From contig JBDLTZ010000341.1 of NCBI GenBank assembly GCA_039805565.1, forward strand, positions 1 to 52,130: a stretch of 52,130 nt of DNA. The letters run 5' to 3'. The stretch is from CALJIC01 sp039805565 (GTDB lineage: Bacteria; Chloroflexota; Chloroflexia; Chloroflexales; Roseiflexaceae). Shown here piece by piece: positions 42,946 to 52,130 of this stretch (the first letter of the stretch is position 1; each line of letters begins with the position of its first letter). The translations under genes and the position numbers were made by a program. The notes beneath the pieces were generated by a model. The model did no database searches, was not told the DNA's origin, and worked only from the letters and a program-made list of their open reading frames with translations.

Positions 42946-44025
42946 TTAACCTCCTCTCCTCCTCAATGCCTCGGCGATCACCCGGTCCACTGCCAGCCCA
43001 TCTGCCAGGCTCGGCCGCATCTCCTCCCCGCGCGCGTAGGCCGCCACGAATGCCGCCGCGGACGCCAGGTGCCACTGCAGGTTCCCCGTCGCCGTCTCGG
43101 GGCTCGGCAGCGAGGCCGCCGGCCGCGTCCGGCTCAGAGTCGCCAGCCGCCGGCCCGCACCCTCTGCGCCCTCCACCACGTGCAGCCCGCTCGGGTCGGC
43201 CGTGTCGAACACCAGCGCCCCGCGCGAGCCGTACGCCTCTACCCGAATATCATCGCCCGCCCCCGGTACCAGCTTCGAGACGTGCACCGTCCCCCGGCCA
43301 CCATCCACTAGCTCGAGCTCCAGCCAGGCCGCGTCGTCCCCCTCCACCGGCTGCATCCGCCCGTCCGGCCCGCGCCGCTCTGGCACCGCGGTGAGCGTGC
43401 GGCCCGAGGCCTTCGCCACCGGTCCCAGCAGATGCAGCACCAGGTCCACCATGTGCGAGCCCAGGTCAGCCAGCACCCCGCTCCCCGGCCCCGCAAAACG
43501 CCACGTCAGCGGCCGGTCGCCGCGCAGGTTGCTCGAGCGGTAGTAGCGCAGGTGGAAGCCGCGCACCTCACCCAGCAGCCCGCCCTCCACCAGCCGCCGC
43601 GCCTCCTGCAGCGCGGGGATCTGGCGGAAGTGGAAGTTGACGCCGCCCACCAGCCCGCCCTCGCGCGCCGCAGCCACGATCGCCTCGGACTCCTCCGGCG
43701 TCGCTCCCAGCGGCTTCTCGCAGAACAGCGCCTTCCCGGCCGCGAGGGCCGCCAGCGCCACCCGTCCGTGCTCACCGGTCGGCGCGCAGCAGTCCACCGC
43801 CTGCACCTCCGGCCGCGCCAGCAGCGCACCCACGTCCGTCGTCGCGAACACCCCCAGCTCGCGCCGCGCCCGCTCCGCCGACGCCTCGCTCGCCGTGGCC
43901 ACCGCCGTCACGCGCGCCCGCAGCGGCAGGTCCGGGTACGCCAGCGGTAGCATCTGGTAGCACAAAGCGTGCAGCCGCCCGATCGCCCCGTACCCCACCA
44001 GCCCGATCCCCAGCTCCGGCGTCAT
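42946..44025 (-). CDS. Gfo/Idh/MocA-family oxidoreductase
   Basis: A 359-residue NAD(P)-dependent oxidoreductase. The N-terminal Rossmann domain starts GIGLVGYGAIGRLHA (about 6-20) and includes the family's EKPLG (near 104-108), whose Lys belongs to the active site. The C-terminal domain follows, with HMVDLVLHLLG. It would act on a sugar or inositol derivative in the cytoplasm; the sequence does not say which. GGGGGAG lies 4-5 bases before the ATG at 44025. It has the same direction as pckA but no close coupling, so regulation is probably separate. Confidence 0.93.
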   Translation of the reverse strand: MTPELGIGLVGYGAIGRLHALCYQMLPLAYPDLPLRARVTAVATASEASAERARRELGVFATTDVGALLARPEVQAVDCCAPTGEHGRVALAALAAGKALFCEKPLGATPEESEAIVAAAREGGLVGGVNFHFRQIPALQEARRLVEGGLLGEVRGFHLRYYRSSNLRGDRPLTWRFAGPGSGVLADLGSHMVDLVLHLLGPVAKASGRTLTAVPERRGPDGRMQPVEGDDAAWLELELVDGGRGTVHVSKLVPGAGDDIRVEAYGSRGALVFDTADPSGLHVVEGAEGAGRRLATLSRTRPAASLPSPETATGNLQWHLASAAAFVAAYARGEEMRPSLADGLAVDRVIAEALRRRGG

Positions 44026-44118
44026 ACGAACTCCCCCATCATCTCACCCAACGCGCTCGGCCCTCGCCGCTGCACAGAAAAGTACGCCCCCAGCTGGAGC
44101 GGATTGGAGCACAGTGGC

Positions 44119-44139
44119 ACTCAAGACTCAAGACTCAAG
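44119..44139. repeat. Heptamer array at the 3' end of the phosphoesterase lipoprotein
   Basis: Three exact ACTCAAG units. The TCA at 44135-44137 is the stop codon of the phosphoesterase gene on the minus strand. Confidence 0.9.
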
Positions 44140-45160
44140 ACAGCGTGAACCGATCCCGCTCCACCCCGTCCACATCGTACACCACCATCTCGATCCCCTC
44201 GGGGCGCACCTCGGCTACCACATAGTGCCAGAAGTCCCCGCCGAACCCGCCGTACGGCCACGAGCCGCTCGTCCCGGCGATGATCTGCGTCACGCCCTCG
44301 ATCTCCTGGCGGCTGTACAGGTGCTCGTGCCCGGCGATGTAGGCCGTCACCCTGTGCTCGCGTAGCAGCGCCCACAGACGGTCGCGCTCCGCCGGGTATA
44401 CGTCCAGCGAGCCCCCCACGTGCGGCCCCACCGGGAACGCCGGGTCGTGGCTAAACACGATCGTGTGCGGGTTCGGGTTGTCCCGCAGCTGCGCCTCAAG
44501 CCACACCAGCTGCGCCTCCCCCAGCCGGTGCGGCGCGCCAAACACCTCGGAGTGCAGCGAGATGAACCGCACCCCGCCGTAGTCCAGCGCGTAGGTCAGC
44601 CCCTCGTACCCCGGCGGCCCGTTGCGCGGCAGCTCGGGGAACGCCTCCACCATCAGCTCGGTCGCCCAGGCGTGACCCTGCACATCGTGGTTGCCGGGCG
44701 TCGGCAGCATGAAGCGCGCGCCGAGTGGGGCCGCGACCTCCCTCCAGTTGCGCCACTGCTCCCGCACGCTTGCCTGGTCGTCCATCGCGTTGATCAGGTC
44801 CCCCACGATCAGCACCGCGTCTGGCCGCGCCTCCGCCGCCCGCGCCACGATCTGCGCCATCACCTCGGGCGGGTACAGCCCCGACGTTCGCGTGTCCCCC
44901 AGCACCACGAAGCGCCAGGGCTCTGACGCGGGGGTCTCCGTCGGCGGGGCCTCTGTCTGCGCGGCCACCGCGGTAGCAGGCGCCTCGGTGACAGGCGCTG
45001 CGGTGGGCTGCGCGGCCTGCGGCGGCTCAGTAGGCAGCGGCGTAATCGACAGCGCTGCCGTCGGCAGTGGCGCCGTCGCCGGTGGACGGAGGGGGGGCGC
45101 TCCGCACCCCGCCACGAACGTCACAAGGGCCAGTAGCCACAGGCTATATCGAGCGCGCAT
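44135..45160 (-). CDS. Metallophosphoesterase lipoprotein
   Basis: A 341-residue exported protein. It has a signal peptide with lipobox VAGC (Cys near residue 19) and then an Ala/Pro/Thr-rich linker (about 20-80). A calcineurin-like phosphoesterase domain follows, with GDTRTSG (near 87), GDLINAMDD (near 118), GNHDVQGHA (near 157), FSHDPAF (near 238) and GHEHLYSRQE (near 277). It is anchored at the outer face of the membrane, where it could cleave phosphate esters. The domain pattern resembles purple acid phosphatase-like and secreted phosphodiesterases. Its last codons overlap a heptamer array, which supplies the stop codon. Confidence 0.92.
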   Translation of the reverse strand: MRARYSLWLLALVTFVAGCGAPPLRPPATAPLPTAALSITPLPTEPPQAAQPTAAPVTEAPATAVAAQTEAPPTETPASEPWRFVVLGDTRTSGLYPPEVMAQIVARAAEARPDAVLIVGDLINAMDDQASVREQWRNWREVAAPLGARFMLPTPGNHDVQGHAWATELMVEAFPELPRNGPPGYEGLTYALDYGGVRFISLHSEVFGAPHRLGEAQLVWLEAQLRDNPNPHTIVFSHDPAFPVGPHVGGSLDVYPAERDRLWALLREHRVTAYIAGHEHLYSRQEIEGVTQIIAGTSGSWPYGGFGGDFWHYVVAEVRPEGIEMVVYDVDGVERDRFTLS

Positions 45161-45432
45161 CCCCTCAATCCCCCTCGGCTCCCACTCTCACAAGACGCCC
45201 ATGATAGCCGCAGTTGCCCACGCGTGCACGCCGCTCCTCTCCTGTAGCAGACCAGGGCAGACAGAACGCGGCCTGAGGCTATGATTGGCGCCACACTGAG
45301 CCATCCCTCACTCCCACCGCAGAGAGGGGTGATCCATGTGGTGGGGCTATCTGCACCATTCCCCACGCCCCACTTGACAGTGTGACCTGCTGGAAGCAAG
45401 ATCGTGCCGAAGCGTAGCCTGCGAGGAACCCT

Positions 45433-45951
45433 ATGGACGTCACTCTTGAACCCGCCAGGCCCACCGAGCGTGCGCTGCTCGCCAACCTGTTCGAACTCTA
45501 CCTGTACGACTTCACCGCCGTCGAGCCGCAGCCCATCGGCCCCGATGGTCGCTTCAGCACACCCGACATGCTGACACGCTACTGGGACGAGGAGGAGCGG
45601 CACCCGTTTCTCATCCGCGCCGGGAAGTCGCCCACCGGGTTCGCCCTCGTCAAGCGCGGCTCCGAGCTCGCCGGAGACCTCGAGGCCATGGACGTCGCCG
45701 AGTTCTTCGTGCTCCGCGGCCACCGCGGCGCCGGTGTCGGGCGCCGCGCCGCCCACCTCCTGTGGGACGCGTTCCCGGGCCCGTGGGTAGTCCGGGTACT
45801 AGCAGCCAACACGCCCGCGCTCGCCTTCTGGGAGACAGCCATCAGTGCGTACACAGGTGGCAGTTTCCTCCGTGACCACGCCGTGCAGGCCGACCGCTCG
45901 CCGCCCCGCGCTTGGCATATCTTTCGCTTCGAGCACCCGCGCGCGACGTAG
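45433..45951 (+). CDS. GNAT-family N-acetyltransferase
   Basis: A 172-residue acetyltransferase that would transfer acetyl from acetyl-CoA to an amine. It begins VTLEPARPTERALLANLFELYLYDF and has the CoA-binding loop RGHRGAGVGRRAAHLLW (about 95-111, the R-x-x-G-x-G pattern). It closes with a strand-helix end of the kind FRFEHPR. The substrate is unknown. GAGGAA lies 5-8 bases before the ATG. A second GNAT-type gene, broken by a stop, follows 16 bases later on the same strand, and the two probably form one transcription unit. Confidence 0.92.
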   Translation: MDVTLEPARPTERALLANLFELYLYDFTAVEPQPIGPDGRFSTPDMLTRYWDEEERHPFLIRAGKSPTGFALVKRGSELAGDLEAMDVAEFFVLRGHRGAGVGRRAAHLLWDAFPGPWVVRVLAANTPALAFWETAISAYTGGSFLRDHAVQADRSPPRAWHIFRFEHPRAT

Positions 45952-45967
45952 CGCGGAGGAGGGGCCA

Positions 45968-46792
45968 ATGGCGCAGTCTGGCCCAGAGCGATCGCTCCTG
46001 GAGCTCGCCGGCCGCGTGCAGGAGAACCTCGTCGCGTACTTCCGCCTCTTCGCTGGCCTGCCCGGCCTCACGTCCTTCGACGGCGACGTGTTCTGATTCC
46101 TCAACGCCGGGGCCGAGCCGGGCAACCACCTGCTCCGCGCACACCTCCCAGACGGCGCGGCCGAGCGCCGGATCGACGAGATCTTCGCTGAGGTCGGCCG
46201 CCACGCGGACCAGCTCGACTGGCTCGTCTTCCCCGGCTGCCGCCCCGCCGACCTCGGCCGGCGACTGGAGGACCGCGGCTTGGCCGGCGGACCCGGCGGC
46301 ACCTGGATGCTCGCGGACCTGCGCACCCTCCCTGCCACCCCCTCGCAGCCGGCCGGCTTCCGCATCGAGCAGATCCGCGGCGCCGAAGAGCTCCGCGTCT
46401 GGAGCCGCCTGTCCGCCGCCGGCTTCGGGCAGGACACCCAGATCTACGAGGACGCCTACGCTCGCCACGGCTTCGGCCCCGCAGCCTCGTCGCTGCACTA
46501 CATCGGCTACCTGGACGACGAGCCCGCGACCTCGTCCACGCTGCTGCTCGCCGGGGGCATCGCCGGCATCTTCGATGTATCGACCCCGCCGAGATTCCGC
46601 GGCCGAGGGCTTGGCGGCGCCATTACGCGCGCAATGATGCGCGAGGCGCGCACCCGCGGCTATCACGACGCGTGGATCTGGTCCTCAGAGATGGGGAAGC
46701 GGGTCTACGAGTGCGCGGGGTTCACCGCCGTGGATCTCGGGGTGCGCGAGTACCGCTGGCACAGGGGGGAGGTTAGGACGGCCGCGCCGTAA
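45968..46792 (+). pseudogene. GNAT-family acetyltransferase interrupted by an in-frame TGA
   Basis: An open frame of 274 codons is intact except for TGA at 46094-46096 (codon 43), where the text reads DGDVF-stop-FLNAG. Family members of this shape usually have a Trp at such a site (a TGG to TGA change). Everything after the stop is a good GNAT protein. It includes RFRGRGLGGAITRAMMREA, the acetyl-CoA loop (around residues 211-229), and an ending with YECAGF. The 5' part has AGGAGG upstream of the ATG. A second start would be possible within the frame (46280 onward, 170 codons), giving only the C-terminal half. It could be a recent nonsense mutation, a sequencing error, or translation from the internal start. 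Its 3' end overlaps the converging DUF402 gene by 20 bases. Confidence 0.8.
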
Positions 46793-47255
46793 AGGGCTCC
46801 ACGCCCGTGCTCGCCAGCCGCTCCAGCTCGTCGAGCGCCGCGTAGGCCGCGGCATAGGTCGCCGGATCAGTGCGCGCCAGCCCCAGCGCCTCGAACTCAT
46901 CCACGTCCAGCCGCAGCAGCTCCCGCCGGTCGGCCGACACGAACAGGTCGAGCGCCAGGTCCTCGGAGACAATCGTCTCGGCGCTGATCTGCGCCGGCCT
47001 GGTCACATTGCAGTACCAGCCCTTCAGCGCGCCGTCCGCCGCGTGCAGCTCAAAGACGTTGTACCAGCGGTTGGCGTAGAAGTGCTCCAGGAACACGTCG
47101 CCCGTCTCAAACACCGTGTACCCCAGGTCGAGCCGGCCGCGCACCCAGTGTGCTCGCACCAGGGCATAGCCCGCCACGCTGTGCAGCAGCTCGGCGGCGT
47201 ACGTCACCGTCTTGCCCTTGTCCGGCTTCACCAGATGCACGGTCATCTGCGACAT
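46773..47255 (-). CDS. DUF402-family protein (possible nucleotide phosphatase)
   Basis: The start is placed at 47255 (MSQMTVHLVK) because GGGAG lies 5 bases upstream; the frame continues further but without support. The 160-residue protein has the DUF402 pattern: VFLEHFYANRWYNVFEL, GWYCNVTRPAQI and DLALDLFVSADRRELLRLD. Members of DUF402 include nucleoside di/triphosphate phosphatases, but several are of unknown activity. It is cytoplasmic. The gene overlaps the converging broken GNAT gene by 20 bases at the 3' end. Confidence 0.9.
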   Translation of the reverse strand: MSQMTVHLVKPDKGKTVTYAAELLHSVAGYALVRAHWVRGRLDLGYTVFETGDVFLEHFYANRWYNVFELHAADGALKGWYCNVTRPAQISAETIVSEDLALDLFVSADRRELLRLDVDEFEALGLARTDPATYAAAYAALDELERLASTGVEPFTARPS

Positions 47256-47345
47256 CGTCACTCCCAGCGCGACATACCGGCCGACAACAACGAAGACGCC
47301 GGGCACAGCAGCCTCAGCGTCCTCATCTCCACGTCACACTACAGT

Positions 47346-48044
47346 CTAGACGTAGCTTCTTCGCAGCAGGCCCTTCAGCCGCATACGCACGTCCGCTCGC
47401 ACCAGACGGGCCGCCAGCGAGGCGAAGAACAGCCCCACGAGCTCCACCAGCGACATACGCGGCCGCACCAGCTCGCGCAGCGCCTCAGGGTCTCTCAGCG
47501 GCAGAGGAGAGCTGTCGCGCACCTCGATCTTCAGGTTGCCGGCGCGCCACTCGCGCTCGATCCAGAACAGGTCCGGCATGCTGCGCTGGAAGAAGTAGTA
47601 CGCCGGATTGTACTCGTACATGTAGTCGAACAGCTCGCCAAACGGCTCCTGCGGCTCGCGCGGGTGCAGCACCAGCGTGTCCCCCACCAGGTTCACGTAC
47701 CAGCGGTGGAACGACCAGTGGAACATGCGCTCGGCGATCTCCGAGGGGCTCTGGATGTAGCCCGCCGCGCTCACCCGCTCCAGCTCGCGCCCGAACTGCT
47801 GCGGGTCATCCATGTGCTCAAGAATATGCGAGCAGATGGTGTACGCGAACGTGCCATCCTTGAACGGCAGGTGGTGCGCATCGGCCACCACGAACGGCCG
47901 ATCCACCACCAGATCGCCGCCGCGCTCGCGGTTATCCGAGCCGAGGAAGCGGTCTACCAGCACGTTCGAGCGCGGGTTCGGGTTGTCGCCGCTGCCAATC
48001 TCGAGGACCAGGCCTGTTGGGGGAGGGTTTAGTTTTTGGCGCAT
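47346..48044 (-). CDS. Class I SAM-dependent methyltransferase
   Basis: The start is taken at 48044 (MRQKLNPP), because the segment upstream in the same frame runs through a large inverted repeat; the next in-frame start is 48116. The 232-residue protein has SAM-binding motif I as VLEIGSGDNPNPRS (near residues 12-25), an acidic loop with VADAHHLPFKDG, and SHILEHMDD as motif IV. This is the Methyltransf_11 pattern. The C-terminal half includes aromatic-rich YMYEYNPAYYFFQRS, typical of small-molecule or lipid methyltransferases. No ribosome binding site is obvious. The substrate is unknown. Confidence 0.85.
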   Translation of the reverse strand: MRQKLNPPPTGLVLEIGSGDNPNPRSNVLVDRFLGSDNRERGGDLVVDRPFVVADAHHLPFKDGTFAYTICSHILEHMDDPQQFGRELERVSAAGYIQSPSEIAERMFHWSFHRWYVNLVGDTLVLHPREPQEPFGELFDYMYEYNPAYYFFQRSMPDLFWIEREWRAGNLKIEVRDSSPLPLRDPEALRELVRPRMSLVELVGLFFASLAARLVRADVRMRLKGLLRRSYV

Positions 48045-48050
48045 AGTATA

Positions 48051-48112
48051 TGGGCGCAGCAGCGCGCTCACTCCTGACCTTGTCATAGGCCTTTGGCGCG
48101 CTGCTGCGCCCA
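48051..48112. repeat. 17-bp perfect inverted repeat downstream of mreB
   Basis: TGGGCGCAGCAGCGCGC (48051-48067) and its exact complement GCGCGCTGCTGCGCCCA (48096-48112), separated by 28 bases. It lies between the mreB stop (48137) and the start of the methyltransferase gene (48044). It could act as a terminator for mreB, without a T-run, or as a repeat-type element. Confidence 0.85.
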
Positions 48113-48136
48113 TCACGTGGCCGCGTGTGACAAAGG

Positions 48137-49147
48137 CTAGTTCAGGTCGTCCCCAGACAGGCTATCGCGCAGAATGTCGATATACTCCAGCGCGAGCCCC
48201 GTCCCGATCGCCACGCAGTTCGCCGGCTGGTCCGCCACATAGCACGGCACGCCCGTCACCTCGGTGAGCAGCTCATTGATCCGGCGCAGCATCGAGCCGC
48301 CGCCGGTCATGATCATGCCCTTGTCGATGATATCGGAAGAAAGCTCGGGGGGAGTGCCGGAGAGCACCGTGCGGACCGCGTTGACCACGGCCTCCAGCGG
48401 TTCCTGGATCGCCTCGGTGATCTCGTTCGAGTTGATCTCGATCGTGCGTGGCAGGCCAGCTACTTGGTCTCGTCCACGCACCTGCATCGTCAGCGGGCGC
48501 TCAAGCGGCAGCGCGGAGCCGATCTCGATCTTTATGCTCTCGGCCGTGCGCTCACCGATCAGCACGTTGTACTTGCGTTTCACGTATGCGGCGATCGTCT
48601 CATCGAACTTATTGCCGCCTACGCGCACCGAGTGGCTCACGACAATATCGTTGAGCGATATGACCGCCACTTCGGTGGTTCCGCCGCCGATATCGATGAT
48701 CATGTTTCCCGAGGGCTGCGCCACAGGGATGTTCGCCCCGATCGCCGCAGCCAGTGGCTCACGGATCAGGAACGCCTGACGAGCTCCCGCAGAGAGCGCC
48801 GCCTCACGCACCGCACGCATCTCGACGGTCGTCACGCCGGCAGGAATACAGATCATCACCTCAGGCTTGCTGATGCTCAGCCACCCATTGGCCTTACCGA
48901 TGAAATGCCGCAGCATTGCCTCGGTGATATCGTAGTCTGCGATCACGCCGTCGCGCAGCGGCCGCACCACCTCGATGCTCTCTGGCTCACGCCCAAGCAT
49001 AGCTAGCGCATCGGCCCCTACAGCTTTGATGCGATAGTCCTTCGTCGAGAGCGCCACCACCGAAGGCTCAGAGAGGACGATACCCCGGCCCTTTACGTAG
49101 ACGAGCACATTCGCCGTGCCAAGATCGATGCCGATTTTCCGCGCCAT
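48137..49147 (-). CDS. mreB: Rod shape-determining protein MreB
   Basis: A 336-residue bacterial actin. The nucleotide-binding site is spread over GIDLGTANVLVYVKG (residues 5-19), IIDIGGGTTEVAV (about 150-162) and MTGGGSMLRRI (about 283-293). MreB polymerises beneath the inner membrane and guides cell-wall synthesis in rod-shaped or filamentous cells. A RodZ-like partner is encoded at 20136-20999. The ATG at 49147 has AAGG just before it. It follows the ATP synthase genes on the same strand, 63 bases after atpC, so it may be read with them. Confidence 0.96.
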   Translation of the reverse strand: MARKIGIDLGTANVLVYVKGRGIVLSEPSVVALSTKDYRIKAVGADALAMLGREPESIEVVRPLRDGVIADYDITEAMLRHFIGKANGWLSISKPEVMICIPAGVTTVEMRAVREAALSAGARQAFLIREPLAAAIGANIPVAQPSGNMIIDIGGGTTEVAVISLNDIVVSHSVRVGGNKFDETIAAYVKRKYNVLIGERTAESIKIEIGSALPLERPLTMQVRGRDQVAGLPRTIEINSNEITEAIQEPLEAVVNAVRTVLSGTPPELSSDIIDKGMIMTGGGSMLRRINELLTEVTGVPCYVADQPANCVAIGTGLALEYIDILRDSLSGDDLN

Positions 49148-49210
49148 ACCTTGTCCCAGCAGCGTGCAAGACGCCCGTTGATGTGAGGGCGTCCTATGCG
49201 CCGCCCCTTC

Positions 49211-49624
49211 CTACTGCCGCCGGATCTTCTTCAGACCAGCGACCTTGAGCTCCACCATCGCCCGTCGAAGCTCTGCCTCGGCCTCTGCCATCTCCCGGTC
49301 GCTCCGCCGCTGCGCGATGATCTCTTCAGCGCGGCGTCGGGCCTCCTCAGCACGCGCCTCGTCGATCTCATCGGCGCGCAGCGCCGTGTCGGCCAGAATG
49401 GTCACGCGGTTCGGGAGCACTTCCAAAAACCCACCCGACACCGCGAACGGCGTGACCTCACCGTTTTTGATGATATCCAGCTCGCCCACGTCGAGCAGCG
49501 TCAGCAGCGGCATGTGCCGCGGCAGGATACCAATGCGCCCATCCCTGGTCGGCGCATTGATCTGGTCTACTTCATCCGAGAGCACCACGCGCTCCGCGGT
49601 GACAATCTCCAGATGCATTGGCAT
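49211..49624 (-). CDS. atpC: ATP synthase epsilon subunit
   Basis: A 137-residue subunit of F1-ATPase, with the N-terminal beta-sandwich (MHLEIVTAERVVLSDEVDQIN, then GRIGILPRHMPLLTLL) and the C-terminal helices (DEARAEEARRRAEEIIAQRR) that inhibit ATP hydrolysis. The ATG at 49624 has GAGGTGA 4 bases upstream. It follows atpD, with a heptamer array (49635-49704) in between, and is followed by mreB. The last ~40 residues are longer and more charged than usual, but within family range. Confidence 0.95.
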   Translation of the reverse strand: MPMHLEIVTAERVVLSDEVDQINAPTRDGRIGILPRHMPLLTLLDVGELDIIKNGEVTPFAVSGGFLEVLPNRVTILADTALRADEIDEARAEEARRRAEEIIAQRRSDREMAEAEAELRRAMVELKVAGLKKIRRQ

Positions 49625-49634
49625 ACGTCACCTC

Positions 49635-49704
49635 GATTGTGGATGTTGGATGTTGGATTTTGGATTGGGGACAGCCCCAGCAATCCAAAATCCAAAATCC
49701 GCAA
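49635..49704. repeat. Heptamer array with inverted arms between atpD and atpC
   Basis: Ten contiguous 7-base windows. The left arm is of the GATGTTG/GATTTTG type (49635-49669) and the right arm of the TCCAAAA type (49684-49704); the two are complementary. It interrupts the atp operon between two genes that are adjacent in most bacteria. Confidence 0.9.
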
Positions 49705-49711
49705 TCGAACA

Positions 49712-51127
<1,416 letters not shown>

Positions 51128-51145
51128 CATCCCCTCCATGTACGT

Positions 51146-52012
51146 CTAGGCCAGTGCTGCGGCGCCCGAGGCAATCTCGGACACCTCTTTGGTAATATTC
51201 GCCTGGCGGGTCTTGTTATAGCTCAGGGTGAGATCCCGCCGCAGCTCTTTGGCGTTATCGGTCGCATTACGCATCGCCACCATGCGGGCGCTGTGCTCGC
51301 TGGCTATCGACTCGAGCACCGCCTGGTACAGCTGCACCTCGACGAAGCGCGGCAGCAGCTCGTTCAGCACGATATCCTGGTCAGGCTCGAAGTTGTACGG
51401 GATGCGCCGCTCACTGGGCTCACTCGGCGCCTCCACAGGGAGAAGCCGCTTCAGCGTGGGTCGCTGTACCAGCGTGTTCACGAATTGGCTGTAAACGACA
51501 TACGCCTCGTCGTAGCGCTCCTCTTGGAAGCCGCTGATCAGGTTGGTGGCAATCCCGAGCACATCGGTCAGCCGGGGGTAGTCGCCGAGCTTCGTCACCT
51601 CGGCCACAAGGTTCTGGCGAGTGCGTCCGAGGAAGTCGCGCCCCTTCTTGCCGATTGCCAGGACATCCACCGTGTGACCACGCCCGCGCTCCTCCACCAG
51701 GAAGCGCCCGGCTCGGCGCAGCACGTTGGTTACGAGGCTCCCACACAGCCCGCGGTCAGGGGTGATTACCACCACCGCCACACCGCGCACATTCGGGCGC
51801 ACCTCCAGCAGCGTGCCGCTGCTCGATCCCATGCCGCGGGATGTTAGCTCGCCCATAACGTCAATAAGACGATCCGCGTAGGGGCGAGTCGCCAACACAT
51901 TGCGCTGGGCGCGACGCATCTTCGAGGCGGAGACCATCTCCATCGCCCGCGTGATCTGCGCCAGGTTGCGAACCGAGCGGATACGCCGGCGTATTTCACG
52001 TGTGCTTGGCAC
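51146..52012 (-). CDS. atpG: ATP synthase gamma subunit
   Basis: The start is taken as the GTG at 52012 (VPSTREIRRRI), with GGAGG 5 bases upstream; the frame continues into repeat DNA beyond it. The 288-residue gamma subunit is the central rotor shaft. It has IRSVRNLAQITRAMEMVSASKMRRAQ at the N-terminus and the closing MVAMRNATDNAKELRRDLTLSYNKTRQANITKEVSEI. GLCGSLVTNV and the middle Rossmann-like domain are present. The atpA gene is expected directly upstream, beyond the right edge, behind a short GC-rich repeat. Confidence 0.95.
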   Translation of the reverse strand: MPSTREIRRRIRSVRNLAQITRAMEMVSASKMRRAQRNVLATRPYADRLIDVMGELTSRGMGSSSGTLLEVRPNVRGVAVVVITPDRGLCGSLVTNVLRRAGRFLVEERGRGHTVDVLAIGKKGRDFLGRTRQNLVAEVTKLGDYPRLTDVLGIATNLISGFQEERYDEAYVVYSQFVNTLVQRPTLKRLLPVEAPSEPSERRIPYNFEPDQDIVLNELLPRFVEVQLYQAVLESIASEHSARMVAMRNATDNAKELRRDLTLSYNKTRQANITKEVSEIASGAAALA

Positions 52013-52130
52013 TCTATCCTCCCGGCGGGGGTACGGGGGCGGCAAGCCCCCGCGAGATCCCTCATCCGTCGCTTGTTGCGACGAAGAGAGATGCGGAGGG
52101 GCGCAGCCCCACCGCGCCACCCCCGCAACA
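52013..52130. other. Repeat-rich gap upstream of atpG
   Basis: The last 118 bases hold no gene. They contain three small palindromes: CGGGGGC-GGCAA-GCCCCCG (52034-52052), CGTCGC-TTGTT-GCGACG (52067-52083) and GGGGC-GCA-GCCCC (52098-52110). The G- and C-block form matches that of the yajQ-rimO element (21624-21715). They lie where atpA and atpG are usually a few bases apart. Confidence 0.7.

Noticed and set aside
46094..46096. Selenocysteine or general UGA recoding at the GNAT stop
   Set aside because: There is no visible SECIS-type hairpin after the TGA and no reason for selenocysteine in an acetyltransferase. TGA is used as a normal stop by many genes here.

Overview
The window is a high-GC bacterial chromosome segment. 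Several features suggest a member of the Chloroflexota, probably close to Roseiflexus/Kouleothrix. These are the Pro/Thr-Ala-Glu linkers in lipoproteins, the ATP synthase order gamma-beta-epsilon followed by mreB, the mix of housekeeping genes and the repeat content. This placement is inference from gene style; no marker was compared with a database.

Layout. (1) 1-6077, minus strand: a defence module. A large Eco57I-type adenine methyltransferase runs off the left edge, preceded by an SNF2-like helicase. Together they look like drmMI and drmD of a class 1 DISARM system. (2) 6078-8269: a gene-poor accessory stretch with two small overlapping unknown genes, one doubtful HTH ORF and three copies of a 16-17 bp palindrome. 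(3) 8270-9950: a membrane-anchored OB-fold protein, tRNA-Thr(CGU) and the RNase P RNA gene rnpB with a TATAAT box and a terminator. (4) 10193-18455: a Tat-exported multicopper oxidase, a MoxR ATPase/CoxE-like VWA pair, a metallophosphoesterase, a SirB1-like protein and an aldehyde dehydrogenase homologue that has lost its catalytic residues. (5) 18744-28104: a lipoprotein, a RodZ-like/YajQ/RimO group, a BlaI-type repressor divergent from a polyprenyl synthase, an LPNTS-type surface protein, a GT4 glycosyltransferase and a small ORF. (6) 28169-34883, all minus: coaE, an amidohydrolase-CYTH fusion, two zinc-ribbon proteins, a Fur-family regulator, a TsaC/Sua5 protein, a flavin reductase and folD. 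(7) 34972-45160: threonine aldolase, an ABC-2 exporter and O-antigen-ligase-like cluster, a ThuA-like protein, ATP-dependent PEP carboxykinase, a Gfo/Idh/MocA oxidoreductase and a metallophosphoesterase lipoprotein. (8) 45433-48044: a GNAT gene, a GNAT gene broken by an in-frame TGA, a DUF402 protein and a SAM methyltransferase. (9) 48137-52012: mreB, then atpC, atpD and atpG, read leftward.

The most unusual property is not a gene. At least twelve loci carry short arrays of imperfect seven-base repeats. Examples of the unit are ACTCAAG, AATCCAC, GATGTTG, CTTCAGC, GTGGGTC and AAGATAA, often in inverted pairs. They sit mostly at gene ends, where four supply a stop codon. Four arrays lie inside open reading frames (rimO, the glycosyltransferase twice, the ABC permease) without breaking the frame. 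They resemble in form the heptameric STRR repeats of cyanobacteria. GC-rich palindromes, a three-copy 64-bp tandem repeat and a CCTGAGCGAAGCGAAGGGT-type element add to this repeat load.
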